From Candidatus Opimibacter skivensis (GTDB lineage Bacteria > Bacteroidota > Bacteroidia > Chitinophagales > Saprospiraceae), in NCBI GenBank assembly GCA_016721905.1, contig JADKHH010000023.1, positions 62,001-126,000 on the forward strand: a DNA stretch of 64,000 nt. Direction: 5' to 3'. Position numbers and translations under genes: made by a program. Below are positions 19,210-27,952 of the stretch, one piece after another (the first letter of the stretch is position 1; every line of letters starts with the position of its first letter). The notes beneath the pieces are model-generated. The model had not been told where the DNA came from and searched no databases. It saw nothing but the letters and a program-made list of their open reading frames with translations.

Positions 19210-20211
19210 ATGAGAACTGTATTCGAATGCATCGACGGCCATACCTGCGGCAACCCTGTCCGAGTGGTCAAGAATTCAAAGCCCGATCTTCATGGGCATA
19301 ATATGAATGAAAAGCGGCTTCATTTCATGCGTGAGTTTGACTGGATCAGGAGAGGTTTGATGTTTGAGCCTCGGGGCCACGATATGATGAGTGGCAGTAT
19401 GCTCTATGCGCCACATGATCCGGCGCATGATGCCGCAGTACTTTTTATTGAAACCAGCGGTTGCCTTCCGATGTGCGGACATGGCACCATCGGGACAGTG
19501 ACGATCGCCATCGAAGAAAAACTCATCATTCCAAAAATTCCAGGTCAGTTGATCCTCGAGGTTCCGGCAGGGATCATCAAGGTGACGTATCAGCAGGTTC
19601 ACGGTAAAGTGAAATCTGTAAAAATCACAAACGTTCCTTCATTCCTCGCCGCCGCTGATCTTACAGCCACCAGCCCTGTATTGGGAGAGCTGAAAGTGGA
19701 TGTTGCTTACGGTGGTAATTTTTATGCTATCGTTGATGTACAAGATGGTTTCCCCGGAATGGAACATTACACTGCTGATCAGTTGATTGCCTGGGGTAGG
19801 GCATTACGCGAAGACATCAATAAGCGCTATACGTTTGTGCATCCGGAAGAAAAATCCATCAACGGTTGCTCACATATCCTTTGGACAGGGAAGCCAATCG
19901 ATGCATCATCCACAGCAAGAGGCGCTGTGATTTATGGTGAAAAGGCAATTGATCGCTCACCATGCGGTACAGGCACTTCTGCGCGAATGGCACAGTGGCA
20001 TGCAAAAGGCAAGCTGCAGGCTGGTGAATCATTCAAACATGAAAGCATTATCGGCAGTGTCTTCAATGGGATGATTGTAGGTGAAACTAACGTGGGTAAT
20101 TTTCCTGCCATTGTTCCTTCTATCGAAGGTTGGGCAAGGATCACAGGCTACAATACCATCATCATCGATGATGAAGATGATCCTTATGCACATGGATTCC
20201 AGGTCATATGA
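19210..20211 (+). CDS. 4-hydroxyproline 2-epimerase (proline racemase family)
   Basis: This 333-aa enzyme is predicted to interconvert trans-4-hydroxy-L-proline and cis-4-hydroxy-D-proline. Start 19210 (MRTVFECIDGHTCGNPV) gives the family-typical length; the frame extends 15 codons upstream without conservation. Both catalytic cysteines of a racemase/epimerase are present, C89 (MCGHGTIG) and C252 (SPCGTGTSA), which separates it from trans-3-hydroxyproline dehydratases that carry Thr at the second site. The stop overlaps the next start by 4 bp (ATGA), which shows tight coupling to the FAD oxidase. Confidence 0.92.
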   Translation: MRTVFECIDGHTCGNPVRVVKNSKPDLHGHNMNEKRLHFMREFDWIRRGLMFEPRGHDMMSGSMLYAPHDPAHDAAVLFIETSGCLPMCGHGTIGTVTIAIEEKLIIPKIPGQLILEVPAGIIKVTYQQVHGKVKSVKITNVPSFLAAADLTATSPVLGELKVDVAYGGNFYAIVDVQDGFPGMEHYTADQLIAWGRALREDINKRYTFVHPEEKSINGCSHILWTGKPIDASSTARGAVIYGEKAIDRSPCGTGTSARMAQWHAKGKLQAGESFKHESIIGSVFNGMIVGETNVGNFPAIVPSIEGWARITGYNTIIIDDEDDPYAHGFQVI

Positions 20212-21452
20212 AGGATGTAGTCATCATCGGAGGCGGAACAGTAGGGTTGTGGTGCGCGTGGCATCTGCATCAGGCAGGAAGGCGGGTGACGATTGTTGAC
20301 AAAGGTGATTTTACTGATGGATGTTCGTTTGGAAATGCAGGTATGATTGTACCAAGTCATTTTATTCCAATGGCCTCACCAGGCATTATTTCTAAAGGAA
20401 TCCAGTGGATGTTTAAAAAGGACAGTCCCTTTTATATTCGACCCAGGTTCAATCTGGAGTTAGCACAATGGCTTTGGTCATTTTACAGGTCAAGTACTAA
20501 GAAGCACGTCGCTGAATCTGTTGCGCTGCTTCGCGACCTGCATACGGAGAGCCGTGAATTATACAGGCAACTCAATCAGTCAACTGATTTCAATTTTGGT
20601 TTTGAGCAGAAGGGCATATTGATGCTATTTAAATCTGCCGCTGCCGAGCACGACGAACTGGAGATGGCGGAGGCAGCACATCAGCTGGGTATTGATGCTA
20701 TTCATTTGACACCGGAGAAATTGAAGCAAGTGGAACCAGGAATACAAATGGACGTTCGGGGTGCAGTGCATTATCCCGGAGATGCACATGTCACACCCCA
20801 TGTGTTCATGCGTCAAATGGTGAATCATCTCAAACAGGAAGGTGTTGAATTCCTTTCCGGAAAAGAGATAACAGGTGTTCATGATCATGGTCAAACCGGT
20901 GCTGAAGTCTCTACAGCCGATGGAGATATACTGCAGGCCCAAAAAATAATTGTTGCAACAGGAAGCTGGTCCGGAAAGCTCTTGAAGAAAACAGGATACC
21001 GATTGCCGATGCAGGATGGTAAAGGGTATTCAATGACCCTGGAGCGGCCATCCCTGAAGCCTTCTATTCCTTCCATCTTGCACGAAGCCCGCGTGGCCAT
21101 TACACCAATGGGCGATGATCTCCGCATTTCGGGTACGCTGGAAATAAGTGGTATGGATGATCAGGTCAACCCGCATAAAGTGAATTCAATTCTCAAAGCT
21201 GTACCGGAGTATTATCCTGGAATGAAAATTAAGGACGCAGGCCCTGTTTGGTTTGGTTATCGTCCTTGCACACCAGATGGTATGCCCTATATCGGTCCAT
21301 TACAAAGTGACTCGGCAGTCATCATGGCTACCGGTCATGCCATGATGGGATTGAGTCTGGCCCCGGTGACCGGTAGAATTGTAAAAGATATGCTCGCCGG
21401 CATTTCTTCAGGGCATGCACTCAACAAAACTGAGCCTTCAAGGTTTAGATAG
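20208..21452 (+). CDS. FAD-dependent D-amino-acid oxidoreductase, probable cis-4-hydroxy-D-proline dehydrogenase
   Basis: A 414-aa DAO-family flavoprotein. The dinucleotide fold GGGTVG appears at the N-terminus (VVIIGGGTVGLWCAWHL), followed by SFGNAGMIVPSHF, and a C-terminal FAD-contact segment reads GPVWFGYRPCTPDGMPYIG ... GHAMMGLSLAPVTGRIV. The overall pattern resembles DadA and the single-subunit hydroxyproline dehydrogenases. It would oxidise cis-4-hydroxy-D-proline to the 1-pyrroline, the substrate of the DHDPS-like lyase at 11623. It overlaps the epimerase by 4 bp and precedes a TonB receptor by one base, so all three form one operon. Confidence 0.9.
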   Translation: MKDVVIIGGGTVGLWCAWHLHQAGRRVTIVDKGDFTDGCSFGNAGMIVPSHFIPMASPGIISKGIQWMFKKDSPFYIRPRFNLELAQWLWSFYRSSTKKHVAESVALLRDLHTESRELYRQLNQSTDFNFGFEQKGILMLFKSAAAEHDELEMAEAAHQLGIDAIHLTPEKLKQVEPGIQMDVRGAVHYPGDAHVTPHVFMRQMVNHLKQEGVEFLSGKEITGVHDHGQTGAEVSTADGDILQAQKIIVATGSWSGKLLKKTGYRLPMQDGKGYSMTLERPSLKPSIPSILHEARVAITPMGDDLRISGTLEISGMDDQVNPHKVNSILKAVPEYYPGMKIKDAGPVWFGYRPCTPDGMPYIGPLQSDSAVIMATGHAMMGLSLAPVTGRIVKDMLAGISSGHALNKTEPSRFR

Positions 21453-21453
21453 G

Positions 21454-23490
21454 ATGTTGAATAGACTTCACTTTATCCTTCCACCTGTTTTATGCTTTTG
21501 CATTTTTGGATTTGATGAAGTAATTGGTCAACCTATCGGTAATACAGCTGATTCTTTACGAGATTCAATTGAATGGTCAGTTTTATCTGCACCAGTTATT
21601 GTGCATGCTACAGAAGCCACAACTCCCTTTTCCATTACATCCATTGATCAACATGATCTTGATCAACTTACAGCACCCACGATTGAACCCTTGCTCAATG
21701 CAACGCCAGGCCTGTGGATGCAATCCGGTGCCCTCAATACAAATCGCATCAGTATCAGGGGCGTAGGATACAGAGAGCCATTCGCTACCACCGGTATCAA
21801 AATATACCTGGATGAAATTCCGCTCACCAATGGAGTGGGGGAATCAAGTATTGAAGACATACACCCTGGCATCCTTTCTGGTTTAAATATCTGGCGCGGT
21901 CCTTCTTCCGCATTGTGGGGCTCAGGTCTCGGCGGAATGATTCATCTCAAAAGCCACATTCCGGATGAGAATGTATTACAAACCAAACTTCAGGTTGGAT
22001 CCTTTGAGCGACTTCAGTTTGACCAGCATGTTTCACTTCGATATGGCAAGAATCAACAATGGGGCACGGCACTCCATTATCAATATCTCAATGATGCAGG
22101 CTATCGGGATAACAATCACTATCGCCGAAATTCTTTGACATGGATGCAACAATGGAGAGGAGAAAAAGGCCTGGCGATCAATACGTTTGTGCATGCCATC
22201 GGGTTGAAAGCATTTATTCCCAGTTCGCTCAACCTGAATGATTACGAAAACAATCCTTCCTCCGCAGCCCCTACGTGGGCAGCAGTCAAGGGGAATGAGG
22301 ATTACACAAAGTGGATTACAGGACTGAATCTCATCTATGCTCCCGCTCAAGGCTGGGTATACAGGGGATCCTTTTTTGGAACATTTTTTAATTCCGAAGA
22401 AGTGCGTCCATTTAATGTGTTGCATGAAGACAACATTTCTGCAGGTATGCGTCATCGTTTTACGCTGCCGGTTAGGGACAATGGGCATATCACCATAGGT
22501 ATGGAATATTTTAACGAGGATTATGCTTTCAGCACCTATGAAACTTTGGAAGGAGGCCAGACGGGATCACAGATCACGGATGAAGCCGAATCCAGAAACT
22601 ATCTGAATGCATTCCTTCAAACAGAATGGAGTTTTAGTGCAAAATGGTATTTGTTTGCAGGCTTAAATGCAGCGCTTAGCAACTTATCAAACGGGGATTT
22701 GAAAACCAATACACCAATAGATGTTTTTCCCACAGCAGGCATCAGTTATAGTATATTTTCAGATTTATTGGTTTCTGGTTCGGTGAGTCGTGGATATTCA
22801 TCGCTGGCTTTGGATGATGTACTCAATGCAGATGGTATGATCAATACGGATATAGTGCCCGAGACAGGATGGAGCGAAGAAGTCAGCCTGAAATATTTTA
22901 ATGATCACGGCACTTTTGCGAAGCTGACCTTATTTACGATGAATATCCGGAATACAGTGCTCACCAGGCGAATCATGGATGATGTCTTTGAAAAACTCAA
23001 TGGAGGTAGTTCGATACACCGCGGTATGGAATTCGAATATAAATGGATCAGTGCATCAGAAAAGATATCACTGGATGGGGCATACACCTATAATCATTTC
23101 AGGTTTGATGAATTTGTCGAAGGGGGCGCTGATCACAGCGGGAATGAATTGCCTGGCACACCTCGTCATCATGTGTATACACGACTCACGCTCTCTCCCT
23201 GGAGTCAATGGGATTTTCATGTTGAATATCATCTTATAACCTCGGTGTATCTCAACGATGCCAATACAGCAAGGGCGGATGGATATCAATTGATCAATGC
23301 AGGAATGGCCTATGAATTTATTTCAGGAAAGAAATGGACCGGGTCCGTTTCGGCAAATCTGCATAACCTGTTTGATGTGAAGTATTCACCAATGTTTCAG
23401 ATCAATGCTCCGGGTGCCCAGCCCAGGTATTATTACCCTGGTAAACCGAGGTCTTTCTATCTGAATATGGTGTTTACACACAAAATCTGA
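21454..23490 (+). CDS. TonB-dependent outer-membrane receptor of the hydroxyproline operon
   Basis: A 678-aa receptor; the ATG at 21454 lies one base after the oxidase stop and opens a signal peptide (MLNRLHFILPPVLCFCIFGF). The frame reaches back to 21415 inside the oxidase gene, but that start would overlap by 38 bp. The plug domain (about 45-170) has SITSIDQHDLDQL, RISIRGVGYRE and LNIWRGPSSALWGSG; the barrel ends with YPGKPRSFYLNMVFTHKI. Its position suggests import of hydroxyproline-containing peptides or a related nutrient, but this is inferred from the operon only. No SusD-like partner is present. Confidence 0.85.
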   Translation: MLNRLHFILPPVLCFCIFGFDEVIGQPIGNTADSLRDSIEWSVLSAPVIVHATEATTPFSITSIDQHDLDQLTAPTIEPLLNATPGLWMQSGALNTNRISIRGVGYREPFATTGIKIYLDEIPLTNGVGESSIEDIHPGILSGLNIWRGPSSALWGSGLGGMIHLKSHIPDENVLQTKLQVGSFERLQFDQHVSLRYGKNQQWGTALHYQYLNDAGYRDNNHYRRNSLTWMQQWRGEKGLAINTFVHAIGLKAFIPSSLNLNDYENNPSSAAPTWAAVKGNEDYTKWITGLNLIYAPAQGWVYRGSFFGTFFNSEEVRPFNVLHEDNISAGMRHRFTLPVRDNGHITIGMEYFNEDYAFSTYETLEGGQTGSQITDEAESRNYLNAFLQTEWSFSAKWYLFAGLNAALSNLSNGDLKTNTPIDVFPTAGISYSIFSDLLVSGSVSRGYSSLALDDVLNADGMINTDIVPETGWSEEVSLKYFNDHGTFAKLTLFTMNIRNTVLTRRIMDDVFEKLNGGSSIHRGMEFEYKWISASEKISLDGAYTYNHFRFDEFVEGGADHSGNELPGTPRHHVYTRLTLSPWSQWDFHVEYHLITSVYLNDANTARADGYQLINAGMAYEFISGKKWTGSVSANLHNLFDVKYSPMFQINAPGAQPRYYYPGKPRSFYLNMVFTHKI

Positions 23491-23653
23491 TACCAAATCG
23501 CCATTGTTCCACACATGGCTGACAAGGTGAAATCTATTGATTATCAGATTATTCTACGCGTGTGGGCAACGCATAACCACACTCAATGTCGGCTATTATG
23601 CTTTTAGAATTCATTTTTGGCCGCATCTTTACCCCATAAAGCGTTTTATACCC

Positions 23654-24103
23654 ATGAAATTTAACACACTGCTCACGGCATTACTTTTCTTTGTTGCTGT
23701 CATATCAGTTGGCTCCTGCAAGAAGGATGATCAGCGGGAGATCGACCAGCAATTGATCGAGGACTTTATCAATGAGCACAACCTGGATGCAGATTCCACC
23801 TCCTCCGGCTTGTATTATGTGATTGAAGAACCGGGTTCATCAGAGCATCCAACCATCAATGATCAAGTCACTGTCAATTATATCGGGTTTCTGTTAAATG
23901 GAGATGTTTTTGATCAGGATTTCAACATCACCTTTGGCCTTGACCAGGTGATTCCCGGATGGCAGGAAGGTATCCCGCTGTTCGGCAAGGGAGGAAAAGG
24001 GTTGCTGATCATTCCTTCGCACCTTGGGTATGGTGACCGTACTTTGACCGGCATTCCGGCAAACTCAGTTATTGTCTTCGAAATCCACCTCCTCGATTTT
24101 TAA
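23654..24103 (+). CDS. FKBP-type peptidyl-prolyl isomerase lipoprotein
   Basis: A 149-aa lipoprotein: signal peptide MKFNTLLTALLFFVAVISVGSC with the lipidated Cys at 22, then a short linker and one FKBP domain (about 65-149). Recognisable elements are VTVNYIGFLLNGDVFD, VIPGWQEGIPLFGKGGKG and YGDR ... IPANSVIVFEIHLLDF, matching the binding pocket (Y, D, F, V-I, W, Y, I-F). The frame extends 39 codons upstream, but the lipobox fixes the start. It probably assists folding of exported proteins in the periplasm or at the outer membrane. Confidence 0.9.
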   Translation: MKFNTLLTALLFFVAVISVGSCKKDDQREIDQQLIEDFINEHNLDADSTSSGLYYVIEEPGSSEHPTINDQVTVNYIGFLLNGDVFDQDFNITFGLDQVIPGWQEGIPLFGKGGKGLLIIPSHLGYGDRTLTGIPANSVIVFEIHLLDF

Positions 24104-24158
24104 TTGCCAACTTACGCGTAGCATGTCCTATTCGTAACCAACTTAGGCATCCTGGAAC

Positions 24159-24192
24159 TTAACTGCTACCTTCTAACTGCTCACTGCTCACG
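24159..24192. repeat. Short low-complexity array, AACTGCTCACTGCT family
   Basis: TAACTGCTACCTTCTAACTG-type words downstream of the FKBP gene. The 19-mer at 24170-24188 is identical to 9918-9936, 14 kb away. Confidence 0.75.
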
Positions 24193-24268
24193 TATTACTT
24201 GGTTAAATTCCCGTTAATTAAGGCTTGCTTTGTGCTGAAAGATGCTTTCTAACGTTATTACACCTATG

Positions 24269-24997
24269 ATGAAAATACTTGCTACCCGCCTGACGATTCT
24301 GACGCTACTGACCATTGGTTTGATGCCTGTTTCCGGAAATGCCCAGATCGATGACCTCTTCAACAAAACAGTGAAAGCTATTACGGGGTCCAGCGATGGA
24401 GAAATAGATCTGGGACTCAAGCAGGCGCTTGAATTTGGTGTCAAGGAAGCAGTCGATAAGCTATCCGCAGACAAGGGTTACTTCGATAGCCCATACAAAA
24501 TCCTCGTTCCTGAAGAGGCCAGATACATTGTCTCCAAGGTCAAGATGGTACCAGGTTTCCAGGATGTCGAAAAGCAACTCCTCGATAAGATGAACAAGGC
24601 TGCGGAAATTGCGGCAAAGAAGGCTACACCTATTTTTGTGGATGCTATTACCGCCCTGACGATCAAGGATGCTATGAATATCCTGATGGGCGAAAACGAC
24701 GCGGCCACCAGGTATCTTGAAACACAAACACGCACAAGTCTGTATACTGCATTCATGCCCGATATCCAGGCTGCACTTGATGAAGTCAATGCGAGGGAAT
24801 ACTGGAAGTCAGTCATTACAGCCTATAACAATATTCCTTTTGTTAAAAAGGCAAACCCCCAACTTGATGACCATGTCAACAAGAAAGCCCTCGACGGATT
24901 GTTCAGCCTCATCGAAGTGAAGGAAGAGAAAATCAGAACAGACCAGTCACAGCGAACTACTGACCTGTTGAAGAATGTCTTTTCAAAGCAGGATTAA
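24269..24997 (+). CDS. DUF4197 periplasmic protein
   Basis: A 242-aa exported protein. The start could be ATG 24242, 24266 or 24269; the last gives a normal signal peptide (MKILATRLTILTLLTIGLMPVSGNAQ). The body has the DUF4197 pattern: EIDLGLKQALEFGVKEAVDKLS, GYFDSPYKILVPE, and a helical C-terminal half. The family is common in Bacteroidota and Gammaproteobacteria and has no known activity. It converges on the EamA gene, with a hairpin between them. Confidence 0.85.
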   Translation: MKILATRLTILTLLTIGLMPVSGNAQIDDLFNKTVKAITGSSDGEIDLGLKQALEFGVKEAVDKLSADKGYFDSPYKILVPEEARYIVSKVKMVPGFQDVEKQLLDKMNKAAEIAAKKATPIFVDAITALTIKDAMNILMGENDAATRYLETQTRTSLYTAFMPDIQAALDEVNAREYWKSVITAYNNIPFVKKANPQLDDHVNKKALDGLFSLIEVKEEKIRTDQSQRTTDLLKNVFSKQD

Positions 24998-25020
24998 AAG
25001 CGCTTTATCGGGAGCGTTTT
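24996..25020. terminator. Probable bidirectional terminator
   Basis: AAAAGCGCT (24996-25004) pairs with AGCGTTTT (25013-25020) with one bulged G and an 8-nt loop. The stem has A-rich and T-rich ends, as expected for a terminator serving both converging genes, DUF4197 and EamA. Confidence 0.55.
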
Positions 25021-25021
25021 A

Positions 25022-25882
25022 TCAACTGGTGCTGATTGGTACTTTCAGGTTTTTCAGATATATCATTCTTGCACCCAGTGAAATAAGAATGATCGCTCCT
25101 CCTGTAACAGCCCACGAAGAAGGTTGCTCCCCGTACCACAGGAGTACCCATATCGGATTAAGGATGGGTTCAAGCATCGAAAGCAATGCACCCTCCAGTG
25201 CAGGTATTCTTCTCTGCCCATAGGTAAAGAGGAGATAGCCAAGTCCTATCTGTACAAAACCCAGGAACGCAAGCATCAGATGTTCCTCTCCGGTGGCCGG
25301 ACCTGATTTTAAGAATGAAGGGAGTGTAATAAGCACAATCCATAAATTGCCCATTACAATACCACTCATCTGTTCAGCGCGATTACTAAATCTAAGTGAT
25401 AGAATGAGTCCTGCCAGAAAGAATCCTGACATCACCGCGAGACCGTCTCCAAGCCAGTGCTGACCAGTCCCCTTTTGCTCAAAGAGAAAAAAGGAAAGAC
25501 CCAACAGACAAGCCAGTACAGTCACCAGGTTATATCTTTTCATTTTGATGCCAAGTAATTTTGGCTCGATGATGAGCACCACCGCAGGCGCGAGATATTG
25601 CAGGAAAATAGCATTAGCCGCGGTAGTCAGTTTAGTAGCACTTACAAAACAGATCAATAGCGGTGCATAAAACAAACTGATCAGCAATGCCCTTCGGTCA
25701 AAATGCAAAGCCTCTTTTCTGAACACAGCCAGGAATAGGATCCCGGCATACAAGCTTCGGTAAAACAGTATCGTAAACGCATCCTGGTGAAGTAGTTTGA
25801 CCAAAACACCAGCCGTACTCCAGATGATACCGGCAGCCATCGTCGCGATTATTCCCCTGATGTACTGATTTTCTATACTCAT
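25022..25882 (-). CDS. EamA/DMT-family drug-metabolite transporter
   Basis: A 286-aa polytopic inner-membrane protein with ten predicted helices arranged as two EamA repeats (about 10-135 and 148-278). Typical marks are GIIWSTAGVLVKL in helix 1, FYRSLYAGILFL in helix 2, and in the second half RRIPALEGALLSMLEPILNPIW, which matches the conserved end of the second repeat. The substrate is unpredictable for this family. The gene stands alone; upstream is a 430-bp block of repeats. Confidence 0.85.
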   Translation of the reverse strand: MSIENQYIRGIIATMAAGIIWSTAGVLVKLLHQDAFTILFYRSLYAGILFLAVFRKEALHFDRRALLISLFYAPLLICFVSATKLTTAANAIFLQYLAPAVVLIIEPKLLGIKMKRYNLVTVLACLLGLSFFLFEQKGTGQHWLGDGLAVMSGFFLAGLILSLRFSNRAEQMSGIVMGNLWIVLITLPSFLKSGPATGEEHLMLAFLGFVQIGLGYLLFTYGQRRIPALEGALLSMLEPILNPIWVLLWYGEQPSSWAVTGGAIILISLGARMIYLKNLKVPISTS

Positions 25883-26314
25883 CCTGATCGTTTGTCAAAC
25901 TTCTACCCTTCACTTTTCACTCTTCACTTTTCATGAGCTTCCACGGCTTGAAAGCCGTGGCAATTCAATTTTCATGGCGTGGGCGCCATGTTTTTTGCTC
26001 ATGTTATTACTTCGCCTTTTTTCATTTTTCACTTTTCATTTTTCACTCTTCACTTTTCATGAGCTTCCACGGCTTGAAAGCCGTGGCAATTCAATTTTCA
26101 TGGCGTGGGCGCCATGTTTTTTGCTCATGTTATTACTTCGCCTTTTTTACTTTTCATTCTGCACTTTTCACTTTCTATTCCCTCACCTTTTTTTAGTGGG
26201 GTTAAAACCCCACTTTACAATATCGGTCGTGCCTATGGCACTTGGATCGATGATTTGGGATCATCGATCTTTTCTGCTTAGCCTAAGCCTTCGCTTTTTT
26301 TCACTTTTCACTCT
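25883..26314. repeat. Repeat-dense intergenic region: hairpins, low-complexity words and a 126-bp tandem duplication
   Basis: A segment of about 109 bp at 25914-26022 is repeated identically at 26040-26148 (period 126 bp). Each copy contains the palindrome CCACGGCTTGAAAGCCGTGG (25941-25960; 26067-26086) followed by CAATTCAATT, and a second hairpin ATGGCGTGGGCGCCAT. Further hairpins are AGTGGGGTT/AACCCCACT (26195-26214), GTGCCTATGGCAC (26230-26242), GATCGATGAT/ATCATCGATC (26245-26269) and GCTTAGCCTAAGC (26276-26288). Words of the CACTCTTCACTTTTCA family lie at 25909-25930, 26023-26060 and 26300-26335. Open frames here translate repeats and are not genes. Confidence 0.85.
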
Positions 26315-27952
26315 TCACTCTTCACTCTTCACTTCTAACTTAAACTCTTTCCACTCCTTTCCATCCTGGTATATAATCGCACTGCCTTCCGGAAACTGTT
26401 TAAAAGTTAGTTGATAGGGATAGTCAAGAGTTTCTGCTTTAAAGTATTCGTTTTCATAACTGCTCGCGCCTATCCCGCTTAGATGCCACCAATTACCCCA
26501 TTGATTGAAAGTGACCTTGATCTGCATCGGTCCTGTTTGCTCCACTTTCACTCCATCATTCGGTGTTGTCATATTGTATTGAAAGACATCATACATCACT
26601 CCTGTGTAAGGCTTGGATGTTTGGAAGTCAAGCAATTCATCAATCCCTGATGGTGCCTGGATGATGGAGGTCATCACGATGCCATTCAGATTGTCAGGAC
26701 TATTGAGCACAAAGACATGGCTGCGGTCATGCCACCGAAAAGTATCTCTCAGCTGATGCACGATCTCTGTGGATTGTCTCCAGTAGTTGATTGTTTTTTC
26801 CTGCAGGTACAACTGTACCATGATGATGATGCCCATCAATGGAACCCATACCCATTTAGGAGTCTTGGAAAGCAATGGCAAAAAGGCTACGATGATGAAT
26901 ACTAAAGGCAAATAGCTAAAGCGATCGTTGCTACCAATCTGCAGGTGGTAAAAGAATAGGTTCGAAACCGGCAATACATAAAGCATCGATGCCGCCATGC
27001 CAAAGAAAACCAGGTGAACGTAACCGGAAACTTTTTTTATTCGGATGAAGTAGAGTAGGGCTATTCCAATGCACATCATCATCAGGAAGAAGACAAGCTC
27101 AGGTTTGGAGAGTAGATTGTCAAAGATCAGCCCTTTTGTCTTGAATGAGAAAAACCGGGCATCTGCTATGTGCTTGACCAAATATTTAAATTCCGTAGAC
27201 ATCATACCAATGATGTCAATGTTGAGATGCGCGGCTGCCCCATAATGCCCAACCCACGCACCAATGGTCAACTTGTTGAGCAGAATACCAAAGGCAAGTA
27301 GTATCCATAAAGAACTGCTCAAAGTCACCGCGCGCCGGATGTTAAATTCACTTCTGTTTCCTGCGAATGCCTCAATGGCCAGGTAAAGGCTGATGACTAA
27401 TGGGGTGATGTACGCGATCTCCAACAGGAAGATCGAAACAAAATACATCCCCAGGCATAGCCATAGGAACTTTGTGTCAGCCTGATATAGATATTTTGGA
27501 ATAAAAAGTACAAGAGCCATGACAGCAGCCAGGGAAAGCAGGTAATGGACACATACTTTCCAGACAACAACTTCAACATTGTATGGATGCACCAGGAAAA
27601 GGATGCACATCAGGATGATCAACAACCCCGGTGCATTGATCTTCCACCTTGTATTGATCTGCGTCAGCCAGGTATATAGCAACCATCCATTGAACGCATG
27701 CAGCGAACAGAAAATAAGATACCAGGGTAGCCCCTGGATATGGAAAATGGAATACAGGCTGTAAAAGAAGAAATGAAGAGCCTGATGGTTTCCTTTGTAT
27801 CCAAAACTGGTGAAGATATCGGTAAACGTGCCTGCGTCATAGGCCCGCTGCCATCCAAGGAAATCAAAAACGAAACCGGCACCGATCGTCGGGTAAAATG
27901 CTATCAGGGTGATCAGCAGAAAGATAGGAAAGATCAACCTGGATGATTTCAT
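26315..27952 (-). CDS. Polytopic membrane protein, GT-C-like, function unknown
   Basis: A 545-aa integral membrane protein. About eleven to twelve hydrophobic segments span residues 5-400, including a first periplasmic loop with FDFLGWQRAYDAG after helix 1, and a soluble C-terminal domain (about 405-545) with two tryptophan-rich strands (NQWGNWWHLSG). The acidic first loop and topology recall GT-C glycosyltransferases and TMTC/PMT-like proteins, but no diagnostic motif was confirmed. The start overlaps the stop of the M43 protease gene by 4 bp, so it is the third gene of the fabG operon. The last codons (VKSEE) come from a low-complexity GTGAAGAGTGAA array that crosses the stop codon. Confidence 0.75.
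   Translation of the reverse strand: MKSSRLIFPIFLLITLIAFYPTIGAGFVFDFLGWQRAYDAGTFTDIFTSFGYKGNHQALHFFFYSLYSIFHIQGLPWYLIFCSLHAFNGWLLYTWLTQINTRWKINAPGLLIILMCILFLVHPYNVEVVVWKVCVHYLLSLAAVMALVLFIPKYLYQADTKFLWLCLGMYFVSIFLLEIAYITPLVISLYLAIEAFAGNRSEFNIRRAVTLSSSLWILLAFGILLNKLTIGAWVGHYGAAAHLNIDIIGMMSTEFKYLVKHIADARFFSFKTKGLIFDNLLSKPELVFFLMMMCIGIALLYFIRIKKVSGYVHLVFFGMAASMLYVLPVSNLFFYHLQIGSNDRFSYLPLVFIIVAFLPLLSKTPKWVWVPLMGIIIMVQLYLQEKTINYWRQSTEIVHQLRDTFRWHDRSHVFVLNSPDNLNGIVMTSIIQAPSGIDELLDFQTSKPYTGVMYDVFQYNMTTPNDGVKVEQTGPMQIKVTFNQWGNWWHLSGIGASSYENEYFKAETLDYPYQLTFKQFPEGSAIIYQDGKEWKEFKLEVKSEE

Noticed and set aside
19210..20211. Proline racemase or trans-3-hydroxyproline dehydratase as alternative calls for the epimerase
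   Set aside because: Two catalytic cysteines exclude the dehydratase, and the neighbouring oxidase and pathway genes favour 4-hydroxyproline over proline.
25933..26196. Open frame of 87 codons with the repeated peptide FHGLKAVAIQFSWRG
   Set aside because: It is the translation of the 126-bp duplication and its hairpins, has no start signals, and all other frames of the region are similar. It is repeat DNA.
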